Assembly (NCBI GenBank): GCA_963677605.2 | Contig: CAXXDX010000002.1 | Span: 302,284-366,283 of the forward strand | Origin: JAGLOK01 sp963677605 | GTDB taxonomy: Bacteria; Bacillota; Clostridia; Christensenellales; UMGS416 | Length of the DNA stretch: 64,000 nucleotides | Direction of reading: 5' to 3' | Translations under genes and position numbers: made by a program | In this document: positions 1-8,048 of the stretch, one piece after another | How positions within the stretch are numbered: position 1 is the stretch's first letter | Layout of the letters: every line of letters begins with the position of its first letter | The notes under the pieces: generated by a model | Told to the model about the DNA's origin: nothing | The model's database searches: none | What the model saw: the letters and a program-made list of their open reading frames with translations, nothing else

Positions 1-684
1 CAGTTTCTCATAAAGACCAGGCTGTGCTTTTTCATAAGATGCACCTATCTGGAAGAATGAAAGCTGGTGCTGCCAACCGTCTGCTCCGGGTACAAACCAA
101 GGTGTGATGCCTTCTGCATATATTGTAGCACAGATTTCTTTAAAGTTCTCAAATGATGTCGGCGGTTCAAGACCAAGTTCGCTGAACAAAGTTTTGTTGT
201 AAACCATAACGAACTCAGGTGAGTTTGCCCACAGCTGAAGTCCATAAAGTTTGTCGTCAGCAACGCATGAGCTCAAGCGTCCTTCAGGAATTACAGCTTC
301 CCATGCTTCGCCTGTGAAATCGATACAATATTTCTCAGGATCTACGATAAAGGATTTGATTGCAAACGGATTTGACTGAATCCAGAAAATGTCCGAGCAA
401 GTGCCTGTGTCAAGTTTAGTTTTCAAAATGTCAAAATACTGGCCTGACGGAATTGTCTGAAGGTCGACTGTTACGCCGTATGTCTCTTCAAATCTTGCGA
501 TTGTCGGAGCATAGCGCTCATCGTCCATCCATCCCTGAGATACGATTATAGACAGTTCTTCTCCTTTAAACTGATCTACGTCGACTGCTCCTTCGTCTTT
601 TGCATCTTCAGCTTTGTTACAGCCTGCAAATGCGCCAAGTATAAGTACTAGGCTCAAAAGGATTACTAATAGTTTTTTCTTCAT
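1..684 (-). CDS. ABC sugar-binding lipoprotein, C-terminus cut by window edge
   Basis: N-terminal 228 codons of an extracellular solute-binding protein (family 1), reading off the left edge. The start ATG at 684 follows a GGAGG box. A signal peptide ends in the lipobox LGAFAGC with the lipidated Cys at about residue 22, so it is tethered outside the membrane and presumably delivers a sugar to an ABC permease beyond the window. Motifs such as DIFWIQSNPFAIK and MVYNKTLFSELGL are typical of carbohydrate-binding members. It is divergent from the YesM/YesN-like pair at 1009-3586, the usual arrangement for a two-component-regulated sugar importer. The substrate cannot be told. Confidence 0.9.
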   Translation of the reverse strand, partial: MKKKLLVILLSLVLILGAFAGCNKAEDAKDEGAVDVDQFKGEELSIIVSQGWMDDERYAPTIARFEETYGVTVDLQTIPSGQYFDILKTKLDTGTCSDIFWIQSNPFAIKSFIVDPEKYCIDFTGEAWEAVIPEGRLSSCVADDKLYGLQLWANSPEFVMVYNKTLFSELGLEPPTSFENFKEICATIYAEGITPWFVPGADGWQHQLSFFQIGASYEKAQPGLYEKL

Positions 685-1008
685 AACTTCCTCCTAAATA
701 GTTTTGGCAGTTTATTAAAACTACCAATAGAATCTTACCAGTCTGTGCAATCTATTGCCATACACTATTCAAGACAACAAATTGTACATTTTTTATAAAT
801 TATTAGCGTATAATTAGTAATATGCGTATAAAATAACGTTTCGTGTTTTAAATGAGGCTCAAAATCATATATATAAATATTTTATCTTTATGCAAAACAC
901 GGTTTCTTGACTAATACTTTTTGCTCTATATAATAAGTAATAAGTTTAATTATAGACAGGTGCAGCAAAAGTATCGATTTTTAACCATTTTCACAGTTAA
1001 AGGTAAGT
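685..1008. other. Divergent control region between binding protein and sensor kinase
   Basis: This 324-bp AT-rich gap holds no gene. It carries the kinase promoter (907-934) and a box at 830-842 (AAAATAACGTTTC) that recurs with one mismatch at 47941-47953, upstream of the other sugar-binding-protein gene in this window. A possible minus-strand promoter for the binding protein (TTGTCT, 17 bp, TAGATT) lies near 740-780. Operator function of the shared box is inference. Confidence 0.45.
907..934 (+). promoter_or_regulatory. Sigma-A promoter of the sensor kinase
   Basis: TTGACT at 907-912 and TATAAT at 929-934 with a 16-bp spacer. The predicted transcript start is near 941, about 68 nt before the kinase ATG. 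Confidence 0.65.
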
Positions 1009-2847
1009 ATGTTTAAATTCATTGATAAGCAAAAATCAGGAAAAAAACAGTTTAAGCTCCAGACAAAGCTGTTTTTCATTTATGTCGTGGTAACCGAAAC
1101 CATCGTTTTGTCTTTTGCGTTTTTCTTTTATCAATATATGGCAAGCAACTTAATCGACAATGAACTGAAAGCATTAGACAGCCTGAATTCTTCAATAATA
1201 GTACAGGTGGATGCAGCTATTGAAGACCTTGACAACGTATCTGCAAACATAAACTACAGCACCAGGATAATAGGAAAACAGGACGAGTCTTTTAACGTTC
1301 CTTTTACTACCGAAAAGCTAAACCAGCTGGCGGAAGTACTCACCACCATAAACGGCATAGACCTCGAGTCCCATCAGATTAATATTTATGACTTTGAAGG
1401 CAATGTGGCAAGAATGGGGCTAAGAAACAATCTCATAAAAGTAAACCTTAATTTGCTGGGATGGCTGGACGAAGTTATAGAGCTTGACGGATTAAAGCTT
1501 ATAAGCAAACCATACAGAAGCACCGCATATTTTTCCGACGGTGATTGGTATATCTCGCTGTACAGGACTTTTTCCAGCCCCTACGGAGAAAAAGTCGGAG
1601 CTATCGAAGCGATCAGACGATGCACAAGCGTTTTTAAATCAATAATCTCCTATGAGAAAAAAGAAGACAGCGGCATCAAAACGTATATTTATGACAGCGA
1701 CGGTGTTTTAATCTATCCGTATATAATAGTCGACACTGATGACAAATACCTTTTTGAGTCATACTATGCGGCGATCAGCAGCGGAGAAGACATAAATCAG
1801 CATATAAATCCGCTGACAGGACAAAGGGAATACCTCGTATACGAAACCTCCATATACAGCGGCTGGACATATCTTTCCATCCAACGAGAAGATATAGTAC
1901 TTGAACCTGTAACTTCGCTGGTAAAGTGGATACTTATAATTGTCGGAATTATATTTATACTCGCTCTTGCGGTTTCATACCTTCTGGCCAAAAACATGAT
2001 TAAGCCAATAATTAAGCTTAAGGAAATATTCCAGGGCCAGGCACTTGACACGCTGAGCGAAAAGGTGGGAGAAGACCATTACACGTCATATGCAGAGCTT
2101 GCTGAAGTATACAATGACTATAACATAATGAACGAAAAACTTCACAACTCCATGAACGACCTTATCGAATCCAGAAACCATGAGATAAAGGCCCGTATGA
2201 GCGCGCTGCAGGCACAGACAAATCCGCACTTTTTCTACAACACTCTGTCCAGCATAATAGTTCTTTCCGAAAACGGGCAGAACGAGGAAATAGTTCAGCT
2301 TTGCAGAAACCTCACAAAGCTGATGCGGTATATAACCGACAACTACGTCAACAAAGTTCAGATAAGACAAGAGCTTGAATATGTCGGAAAATATCTTTAC
2401 TGTATGAAAGTACGGTATCAGTCAAGCCTTTCGTTTGAATATGACATTGACGATGAGCTGATGGACATAGTAATCCCGAAGCTTAGCATCCAGCCTCTCG
2501 TTGAAAACGCGATAAAGCACGGAACAGACTGCATTCCGCCTTGGAAGATTACAATAAAGGGAAGAAAAACAGACAGCGGATGGTATATAACAGTAATGGA
2601 TTCAGGAAACGGCTTTAAACCCGAAGTTCTTGAAAGCCTTGAAGAAAACAAAGAAAAATACAAAATTACATCTGAAGAAAAACCAACTGAGTTTGAAGGC
2701 TTCGGCCTGATGAACGTGTATATACGGCTTAAATACTTTTTCCAGGACAGTATGGTTTTTGAGTTTGGAAACACTGAAAAAGGACATGGCTATGTTACAA
2801 TCGGCCAGACAAACATGACACAAAACGGAGATACAAATGAGCTGTAA
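1009..2847 (+). CDS. YesM-like sensor histidine kinase
   Basis: 612-residue membrane sensor kinase of the LytS/YesM type. A first membrane helix (about residues 21-43), a long extracellular sensor region (about 45-300), a second helix (about 303-328) and a HAMP-like linker are followed by the His_kinase domain. The phospho-accepting histidine is in NPHFFYNTL (H about 407). The ATP-binding domain shows the N box PLVENAIKHG (about 497-506) and glycine boxes DSGNGF and GFGLMNV. It overlaps the response-regulator gene by 11 bp, so the two are translationally coupled. By analogy with YesMN systems it senses an extracellular carbohydrate and controls the adjacent ABC importer. The ligand is unknown. 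Confidence 0.93.
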   Translation: MFKFIDKQKSGKKQFKLQTKLFFIYVVVTETIVLSFAFFFYQYMASNLIDNELKALDSLNSSIIVQVDAAIEDLDNVSANINYSTRIIGKQDESFNVPFTTEKLNQLAEVLTTINGIDLESHQINIYDFEGNVARMGLRNNLIKVNLNLLGWLDEVIELDGLKLISKPYRSTAYFSDGDWYISLYRTFSSPYGEKVGAIEAIRRCTSVFKSIISYEKKEDSGIKTYIYDSDGVLIYPYIIVDTDDKYLFESYYAAISSGEDINQHINPLTGQREYLVYETSIYSGWTYLSIQREDIVLEPVTSLVKWILIIVGIIFILALAVSYLLAKNMIKPIIKLKEIFQGQALDTLSEKVGEDHYTSYAELAEVYNDYNIMNEKLHNSMNDLIESRNHEIKARMSALQAQTNPHFFYNTLSSIIVLSENGQNEEIVQLCRNLTKLMRYITDNYVNKVQIRQELEYVGKYLYCMKVRYQSSLSFEYDIDDELMDIVIPKLSIQPLVENAIKHGTDCIPPWKITIKGRKTDSGWYITVMDSGNGFKPEVLESLEENKEKYKITSEEKPTEFEGFGLMNVYIRLKYFFQDSMVFEFGNTEKGHGYVTIGQTNMTQNGDTNEL

Positions 2848-3586
2848 TATAGTGATAGCAGAAGATGAAGTGCTGCTTCTTGAAAACCTTATAAACAAAG
2901 TAAATAATATGGGCTCGGATTTTAAAGTCATAGGCTCTGCTCAGACAGGCATCGAGGCATATGAGCTGATTGAAAACCTTTGTCCGGATATATTGATAAC
3001 TGACATACGCATGCCCGTTATGGACGGACTGGAGCTTATCAAGAAAGTACGGGAAAACCATCCGTATATCGACTGCATAATAGTCACCGGATATTCCGAT
3101 TTTTCATATGCAAAACAAGCTATTCACTATCAGGTGCGCGAGTATCTTTTAAAGCCTCTGGAAGATGAGCTGCTTCGCGAAACGCTTACAACGCTTCACA
3201 ACGAGTTTATAACCAGAACACACGACTACAATGAAATCTTCGGAGCAGAAGGCTGTACAGACCAGCAGCCCGATATATCGTGCATTTTGAAAAACTATAT
3301 TTTAAACCACTATAAAGAAGACATTAAGCTTAACGCCATTGCAAGCACCATGCACTACAGCTCCAGCTATCTTACCAAAGCGTTCTCTCAGGAATACGGA
3401 TGCTCGCCGTCAAAATATCTTATATCCGTGCGCATACAAAACGCACAGCAGCTTTTAAAGCACAACCACGACCTTACCGTGCGTCAGGTTGGAGAAGCCG
3501 TCGGCTATCCCGAACCGGGATACTTCAGCCGCGTGTTTAAAAAGCAGACCGGGTTAAGCCCGCTTGAATACCGCTCAAACTCATAG
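2837..3586 (+). CDS. YesN-like response regulator with AraC DNA-binding domain
   Basis: 249 residues. An N-terminal receiver domain has acidic residues E9/D10, phospho-acceptor D56 in LITDIRMPVMDG and a conserved Lys in YLLKPL. A short linker leads to a C-terminal AraC/XylS double helix-turn-helix (about 155-249) ending in the family signature VGYPEPGYFSRVFKKQTGLSPLEYR. It starts inside the end of the kinase gene and is its cognate regulator. The likely target is the divergent binding-protein operon. The recurrent box at 830-842 is a candidate site. Confidence 0.93.
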   Translation: MSCNIVIAEDEVLLLENLINKVNNMGSDFKVIGSAQTGIEAYELIENLCPDILITDIRMPVMDGLELIKKVRENHPYIDCIIVTGYSDFSYAKQAIHYQVREYLLKPLEDELLRETLTTLHNEFITRTHDYNEIFGAEGCTDQQPDISCILKNYILNHYKEDIKLNAIASTMHYSSSYLTKAFSQEYGCSPSKYLISVRIQNAQQLLKHNHDLTVRQVGEAVGYPEPGYFSRVFKKQTGLSPLEYRSNS

Positions 3587-3589
3587 TTT

Positions 3590-4312
3590 TCAGACATCAG
3601 TTAAGAATTCTACAATTTGCTCGGGATTTTCAAGGCTGTGAGGATGATGCCCCACGCCTTCTTTTAAAATGACCTCAATCTTACCCCCAAGCATTTCATA
3701 ACGCTCTTTCAGGATTTTCGCATTCTCCTCATAGGGAACCACTTTGTCGGAATCTCCCGCGACGATGATTATTGGTATCTGCGCATCCACAAGAGTGCTT
3801 ATCCTGTCACAGAACTTATATTTAAGCGCTTCTTCTTCATCCCTGAAACCATATGCTTTGATGCACTTTTCCCACTCCGCACTGCTGCCTTCGCCTCCAA
3901 AATATCCTCCCGGCCAGCTCATAATATCCAGAACAGGCGCATCAAGATACATAGCTTTTACTCTTTCAGGATACTTTGCTGCGTAGTTAAATGCATATAG
4001 CCCTCCCCTGCTGAAACCGAACAGAATAGGCTTATATTCTATTGCAAAAAACTTTGTGAAAGCTATGTGGAAATCATTCATCAAATCAACTGCGCAAGGC
4101 GCACCGAAAAGATCACTCATCATATAATATGACAAAATATAGCCGCGGCGAACCATTTCAATATCAGCATAAGCAAAAGCGCCGAAAAACTCAGTTCTCC
4201 AAACCCAGCCTTTTATTTCACCTTCCGGAAAAACAACGACCGCTTCCCTGCTGTTTAATTCATAGTCGTGCCTTTTAAATCCGTTCCATGATGTCTCATT
4301 TATTAGCTTCAT
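3590..4312 (-). CDS. Alpha/beta hydrolase
   Basis: 240-residue cytoplasmic alpha/beta-hydrolase-fold protein. The nucleophile elbow is GFSRGG (Ser about 101). The acid is in AGDSDKVVPY and the catalytic His in GVGHHPH near the C-terminus, so the triad is complete. It resembles esterase/prolyl-oligopeptidase-like family members with the signature PERVKAMYLDAPV. No signal peptide and no lid insertion are visible. The gene is convergent with the regulator, 3 bp apart. The substrate is unknown; deacylation of imported glycans or xenobiotic ester cleavage are both possible. Confidence 0.8.
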   Translation of the reverse strand: MKLINETSWNGFKRHDYELNSREAVVVFPEGEIKGWVWRTEFFGAFAYADIEMVRRGYILSYYMMSDLFGAPCAVDLMNDFHIAFTKFFAIEYKPILFGFSRGGLYAFNYAAKYPERVKAMYLDAPVLDIMSWPGGYFGGEGSSAEWEKCIKAYGFRDEEEALKYKFCDRISTLVDAQIPIIIVAGDSDKVVPYEENAKILKERYEMLGGKIEVILKEGVGHHPHSLENPEQIVEFLTDV

Positions 4313-4351
4313 CTTTTTTCCAATCGCAGTTTATATGCTTGAACATAATAA

Positions 4352-4386
4352 CAAAAAGCCCTCAAACCATACAGTTTGAAGGCTTG
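4352..4386 (-). terminator. Terminator of ackA
   Basis: Stem AAGCC-TCAAAC / GTTTGA-GGCTT with a 6-nt loop, followed on the minus strand by a run of T, directly after the ackA stop. Confidence 0.8.
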
Positions 4387-4399
4387 GAATCCTCAAGTT

Positions 4400-5596
4400 T
4401 TAGTTTCCAACAAGCTCAAGAGTATCATAGGCTATCATAAGCTCTTCGTTAGCTGATATTCTAAGCACTTTAACATTGCTGTTTTCCTTGGATATTTCCA
4501 TATCCACTCCGCGAAGTTCGTTTTTCTTTTCATCGATTTCGATTCCCAAGAATGAAAGTCCGTTTGATACGTCGCGCCTTAAATCAGAGTTGTTTTCGCC
4601 AATACCGCCCGTAAAGACAATTGCGTCCACACCATTCATTGCGGCAGCGTAAGCTCCTATATACTTTTTAATCTGATAATTAAGCATATCAACAGCAATC
4701 TGCGCCTGCTTATTGCCTGCTTTTGCAGCATCCGTTATGTCGCGGTTATCCATGCTGACCTGTGAAAGTCCGAGAAATCCTGATTTCTTGTTTAATATGT
4801 CCATGACTTCATCAATGTTCAGGTTATATGAATCCATAATATATTTTACAATCGCAGGATCCAAATCGCCGCATCTTGTGCCCATCATGAGTCCTTCAAG
4901 AGGCGTCATTCCCATGCTTGTGTCTACCGACTTTCCCCCGTCAATGGCGCAAACAGAAGAACCGTTACCAAGGTGGCAGTTTACAATTTTGAGCTCTTCA
5001 ATCGGCTTTTTTATTATCTCGGCAGCTCTTCTTGCTATATATCTGTGAGAAGATCCGTGAAATCCGTATTTTCTGATTTTCTTTTCCTTATACATTTCAT
5101 AAGGAAGCGCATATAGATATGCCCATTTCGGCATAGTCTGGTGGAATGCAGTGTCAAAGACTGCGACCATCTTAGCATGAGGCATGATTTCCATGCACGC
5201 CTTTATTCCCAAAAGGTTCGCCGGATTGTGAAGAGGCGCGAATTCTTTGTTTTTATCAATCGCCATAATAACTTCGTCGTCGATAACAACTGATTTTGAA
5301 AACGACTCTCCGCCGTGAACAACCCTGTGTCCCACTGCCGCCACATCCTCCAACGAAGATATAACGCCGTGCTCTTTGTCTGTTAACACATCCATAACAA
5401 GCTTTATTGCATCGCTGTGTCCTTTCATAGGCTGTTCAAGTTTTAAGTCTTCCCTGCCTATGACCTTGTGCTTGAGCACTGAGTTTTGCGCGCCTATTCG
5501 CTCTGCAACTCCCTTTGCAAGCACTTCTTCCGTACCCATATCAAATAGCTGATATTTAAGTGACGAACTTCCTGCGTTAATTACAAGTATATTCAT
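4400..5596 (-). CDS. ackA: Acetate kinase
   Basis: 398-residue acetate kinase making ATP and acetate from acetyl-phosphate. Family landmarks in order: MNILVINAGSSSLKYQLF at the N-terminus, GHRVVHGGE, VFDTAFHQTMP (catalytic Asp), KYGFHGSSHRYIA, NCHLGNGSSVCAI, DTSMGMTPLEGLMMGTRCGD and FTGGIGENN. The reading frame is open a further 62 codons upstream (to 5782), but that stretch has no similarity to the family and 5596 begins exactly where acetate kinases do, after AGGGATGG. No phosphotransacetylase gene is adjacent. The enzyme supports acetate fermentation, consistent with an anaerobe. The roughly 218-nt leader is described separately. Confidence 0.97.
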   Translation of the reverse strand: MNILVINAGSSSLKYQLFDMGTEEVLAKGVAERIGAQNSVLKHKVIGREDLKLEQPMKGHSDAIKLVMDVLTDKEHGVISSLEDVAAVGHRVVHGGESFSKSVVIDDEVIMAIDKNKEFAPLHNPANLLGIKACMEIMPHAKMVAVFDTAFHQTMPKWAYLYALPYEMYKEKKIRKYGFHGSSHRYIARRAAEIIKKPIEELKIVNCHLGNGSSVCAIDGGKSVDTSMGMTPLEGLMMGTRCGDLDPAIVKYIMDSYNLNIDEVMDILNKKSGFLGLSQVSMDNRDITDAAKAGNKQAQIAVDMLNYQIKKYIGAYAAAMNGVDAIVFTGGIGENNSDLRRDVSNGLSFLGIEIDEKKNELRGVDMEISKENSNVKVLRISANEELMIAYDTLELVGN

Positions 5597-5618
5597 ATTT
5601 CCATCCCTAAAAAATATT

Positions 5619-5647
5619 AAAGGAGCATAGCAAAATGCTGTCCCTTT
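5619..5647 (-). promoter_or_regulatory. Hairpin with U-run in the ackA leader
   Basis: On the minus strand AAAGG-GAC-AGCAT, a 6-nt loop, then ATGCT-CCTTT pair as two 5-bp helices with a 3-nt bulge. They are followed by AATATTTTTT and then the ribosome binding site. This looks like a leader terminator or attenuator 20-50 nt ahead of the ackA start. Function is inferred from shape only. Confidence 0.4.
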
Positions 5648-5820
5648 GTTTTCCGTCAAGCGTCCGAATAACAGATTATATGCTCTGTTTGTATCGTTAT
5701 TATTATATTTATGTATAGTGAATAATGGAGTTGGAATCCGATTTGAAAAAGCTTCAAAATGACATATGCGTTTCAGTGTCATTCAATCAGCGTTTTGCAC
5801 CACTTCATCGCAACTATTGG

Positions 5821-5849
5821 ATTATACAAAAAAGTTTATAAACTTTCAA
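5821..5849 (-). promoter_or_regulatory. ackA promoter overlapping a palindrome
   Basis: Minus-strand TTGAAA (5844-5849) and TATAAT (5821-5826) with a 17-bp spacer. A perfect 16-bp palindrome, AAAGTTTATAAACTTT (5831-5846), covers the spacer and the edge of the -35 box and could be a repressor site. The transcript would start near 5814. Confidence 0.6.
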
Positions 5850-6044
5850 GTAGCAATGAGCTACATCATATATAAAACACATAAAACCTAAATTCCTGCT
5901 ATATTATTTATCATATCTTCCAAATTCAACTTATCGCGCAGCACAAACATCTTTAAAGCATAATAGATAATTAAATCCATATGAACTTAATTGTTATATG
6001 ATACGGGGTTCTTTTTATAATATGAAAAATATGATAATATATGA

Positions 6045-6062
6045 AGTAATTACTTAGGCTAA
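6045..6062 (+). promoter_or_regulatory. Candidate autoregulatory operator of the DtxR-type gene
   Basis: A perfect 10-bp palindrome AGTAATTACT (6045-6054) overlaps TTAGGCTAA (6054-6062), which resembles half of a DtxR/IdeR box. It lies between a TATAAT box at 6016-6021 and the ATG at 6073. The -35 spacing (TTGTTA, 19 bp) is weak. Operator role is inferred. Confidence 0.35.
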
Positions 6063-6072
6063 GGATTGATAT

Positions 6073-6450
6073 ATGAAACCGCAAGAATCACAGGAAATGT
6101 ATCTGGAAGTTATATATAAGCTGGAACAGAAAAACGGCACCGTGCGTTCAGTTGACATTGCAAACGAACTGAGCTATTCAAAGCCCAGCGTAAGCCGAGC
6201 AATAGGAGTCCTTAAAAAGTCCGGCTATATTACACACACCCATTATGGGGACGTAACCTTAACTGATGAAGGCCGCAAGAAAGCAAAGCGCATATATTTT
6301 GCTCATAAACTGCTCACCGCATATCTTGTAAAAGTTCTTAAAGTCGATCCTGACATCGCAGAAGAAGATGCATGCAAAATAGAGCATGTTATAAGCGATG
6401 AAACTTTGGATGCGATGGAAAAGATGCTTAGCGATCAGGGAAATAACTAG
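6073..6450 (+). CDS. DtxR-family metal-dependent repressor (short, iron-type ligands)
   Basis: 125 residues: an N-terminal winged helix-turn-helix (SVDIANELSYSKPSVSRAIGVLKKSGYI) and the helical metal-binding/dimer domain, with no C-terminal SH3-like domain. Aligned by eye to DtxR and MntR, the residues at the regulatory metal site match DtxR rather than MntR: Met in QEMYLE, His in FAHKLL, and Cys-Glu-His in DACKIEHVISDE. This suggests an iron (or broad divalent metal) sensor despite MntR-like length. AAGGA lies 8 nt before the ATG. The next gene follows 14 bp later, so they may be co-transcribed. Confidence 0.88.
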   Translation: MKPQESQEMYLEVIYKLEQKNGTVRSVDIANELSYSKPSVSRAIGVLKKSGYITHTHYGDVTLTDEGRKKAKRIYFAHKLLTAYLVKVLKVDPDIAEEDACKIEHVISDETLDAMEKMLSDQGNN

Positions 6451-6464
6451 TTGAAGGCACTGCT

Positions 6465-8003
6465 TTGAAGAAATATTTATCAGCATATAAAAATCAAATT
6501 ATGATATCAGCATATGCGATAATCCTCCTTTTGTTCTGCTCAAAATCATCGCCTCTTTTTTATTTTAACGACTGGGTGGATGCAAACTCTTTCTTTACAG
6601 TCGGAAAATCCATGATGAACGGCATGACGCTGTATAAGGATATATTCGAGCAAAAAGGCCCCATGCTGTATCTCATCTACGGATTGGGTTATCTTATATC
6701 ACACACTTCGTTTTACGGCGTTTTTGTTTTTGAGGCAGCGGCATTTGCAGTTGCGCTTATTTACGCATACAGATTACTGTGCTTGTTTTTCAAGGAAAAC
6801 ATCGCTTTTTTAGGAACATTGCTTTTGCCTGTTTTTATCCTTGGTGCAAAATATTTCGCGCAGGGCGGAAGCGCGGAAGAATATATACTGTGTGCACAGA
6901 TTATAAGCTTATATTATCTGATGAGATACTTTGTAAAAGACTATCCGGAAAAAAACATTGAGATGAAGCATATGTTTATAAGCGGATGCCTTTTTTCAGC
7001 TGTGCTTCTTATAAAATATAATATCGCGGTTTTCTGGGTGTTCCCCATAGCTGCTGTTTTTATTTCACTGCTTATTCAAAAGCAGGTCAAAAAAGCTTTT
7101 ATGTCTTTGCTTTTGTTTTTAGCGGGAAGCTTAGCAGTCATTATTCCCTGGCTTATATATTTTGTGGCAAACGGCGCGCTTTATGATTTTATCGACGTGT
7201 ATTTCCTGTTTAACGCAAAGTATTACACAAATTCCAACACAAATATCACTGGCATTGTCTCTCTTATACTTGTTGTATTTAAAAATGGGATTTATCTATT
7301 AAAACAATTCAAATTTGAATACATTTCACTCATACTCGGACTGCTGTTTTTTATGTTCTATCCGTTTAAAATCAAGTGGTGGCAGAGGCTGATGCTGTCT
7401 GCCGCAAGCTTTGCAATTGTATTTACGGCAATATTTTTCAACGGTACGGGGCACATATACTACTCAATGGGAATAACGGTTTTTTTCATCTTTTCAGCAG
7501 CTGCTTTCTGCAAAATCATCGAACTTTCAAAGCTTCCGATAAAATTCTACGTAATTGCAGCTTTTGCGGTAATAATGTTAATTGTAACGGTGAATAAAAA
7601 CCCATATCACAAAGACTCGCGCCTTTATTCAAAGCAAAATACGAGCAGCGCGGTTCAGATTGAATTTGCACGTCTTATGCATGAAACGGAAAATCCCACG
7701 CTTTTAAATTACGGCTTTCTTGACGGCGGATTTTTCACAATTGCCGACATCGTTCCAAATGTCAGGTGGTTTGAACGGCAAAACAAGATATACGAAACAT
7801 ATCCAGAGCACAGCGCAGAGCACGAAAGATATATACGCGAAAAAGTAACGGACTATATCGTGCGCAGAATAAAAAAGGATTACTACACAGGCGAGCTTGA
7901 AGAAGTCCCCTATCTTGACGAAAACTATACGCTGATTGCCCAAAAGGAACAGCGATTTGAGGGGTATTATTTTATATACTTTTTATATAGGGTAAAGGAT
8001 TAA
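6465..8003 (+). CDS. GT-C family membrane glycosyltransferase (family 39-like)
   Basis: 512 residues, TTG start 7 nt after GAAGG. About ten to eleven membrane helices are visible. The first extracytoplasmic loop holds the acidic motif NDWVDANSFFTVGK and then YKDIFEQKGP, a pattern shared by Clostridia GT-C enzymes that use polyprenyl-phosphate sugars. A soluble C-terminal tail of about 110 residues follows. It probably transfers a sugar onto a cell-surface polymer or protein. Acceptor and sugar are unknown. It is convergent with the acyltransferase genes that follow, which fits a surface-glycan role. Confidence 0.7.
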   Translation: MKKYLSAYKNQIMISAYAIILLLFCSKSSPLFYFNDWVDANSFFTVGKSMMNGMTLYKDIFEQKGPMLYLIYGLGYLISHTSFYGVFVFEAAAFAVALIYAYRLLCLFFKENIAFLGTLLLPVFILGAKYFAQGGSAEEYILCAQIISLYYLMRYFVKDYPEKNIEMKHMFISGCLFSAVLLIKYNIAVFWVFPIAAVFISLLIQKQVKKAFMSLLLFLAGSLAVIIPWLIYFVANGALYDFIDVYFLFNAKYYTNSNTNITGIVSLILVVFKNGIYLLKQFKFEYISLILGLLFFMFYPFKIKWWQRLMLSAASFAIVFTAIFFNGTGHIYYSMGITVFFIFSAAAFCKIIELSKLPIKFYVIAAFAVIMLIVTVNKNPYHKDSRLYSKQNTSSAVQIEFARLMHETENPTLLNYGFLDGGFFTIADIVPNVRWFERQNKIYETYPEHSAEHERYIREKVTDYIVRRIKKDYYTGELEEVPYLDENYTLIAQKEQRFEGYYFIYFLYRVKD

Positions 8004-8048
8004 ACAATAAAAATAGGGCAATTTTTCATTAAGAATACTTTTGCCATA

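Noticed and set aside
45..263. Small open frame at the left edge
   Set aside because: It lies out of frame inside the sugar-binding lipoprotein gene.
5597..5782. In-frame extension of acetate kinase by 62 residues
   Set aside because: No family similarity, and the residue after 5596 is the exact family start with a ribosome binding site. The extension lies in the leader.
8017..8045. Weak GGCAA/TTGCC inverted repeat between the convergent glycosyltransferase and MBOAT genes
   Set aside because: Only five pairs over a long loop and no T-run; not enough to call a terminator.
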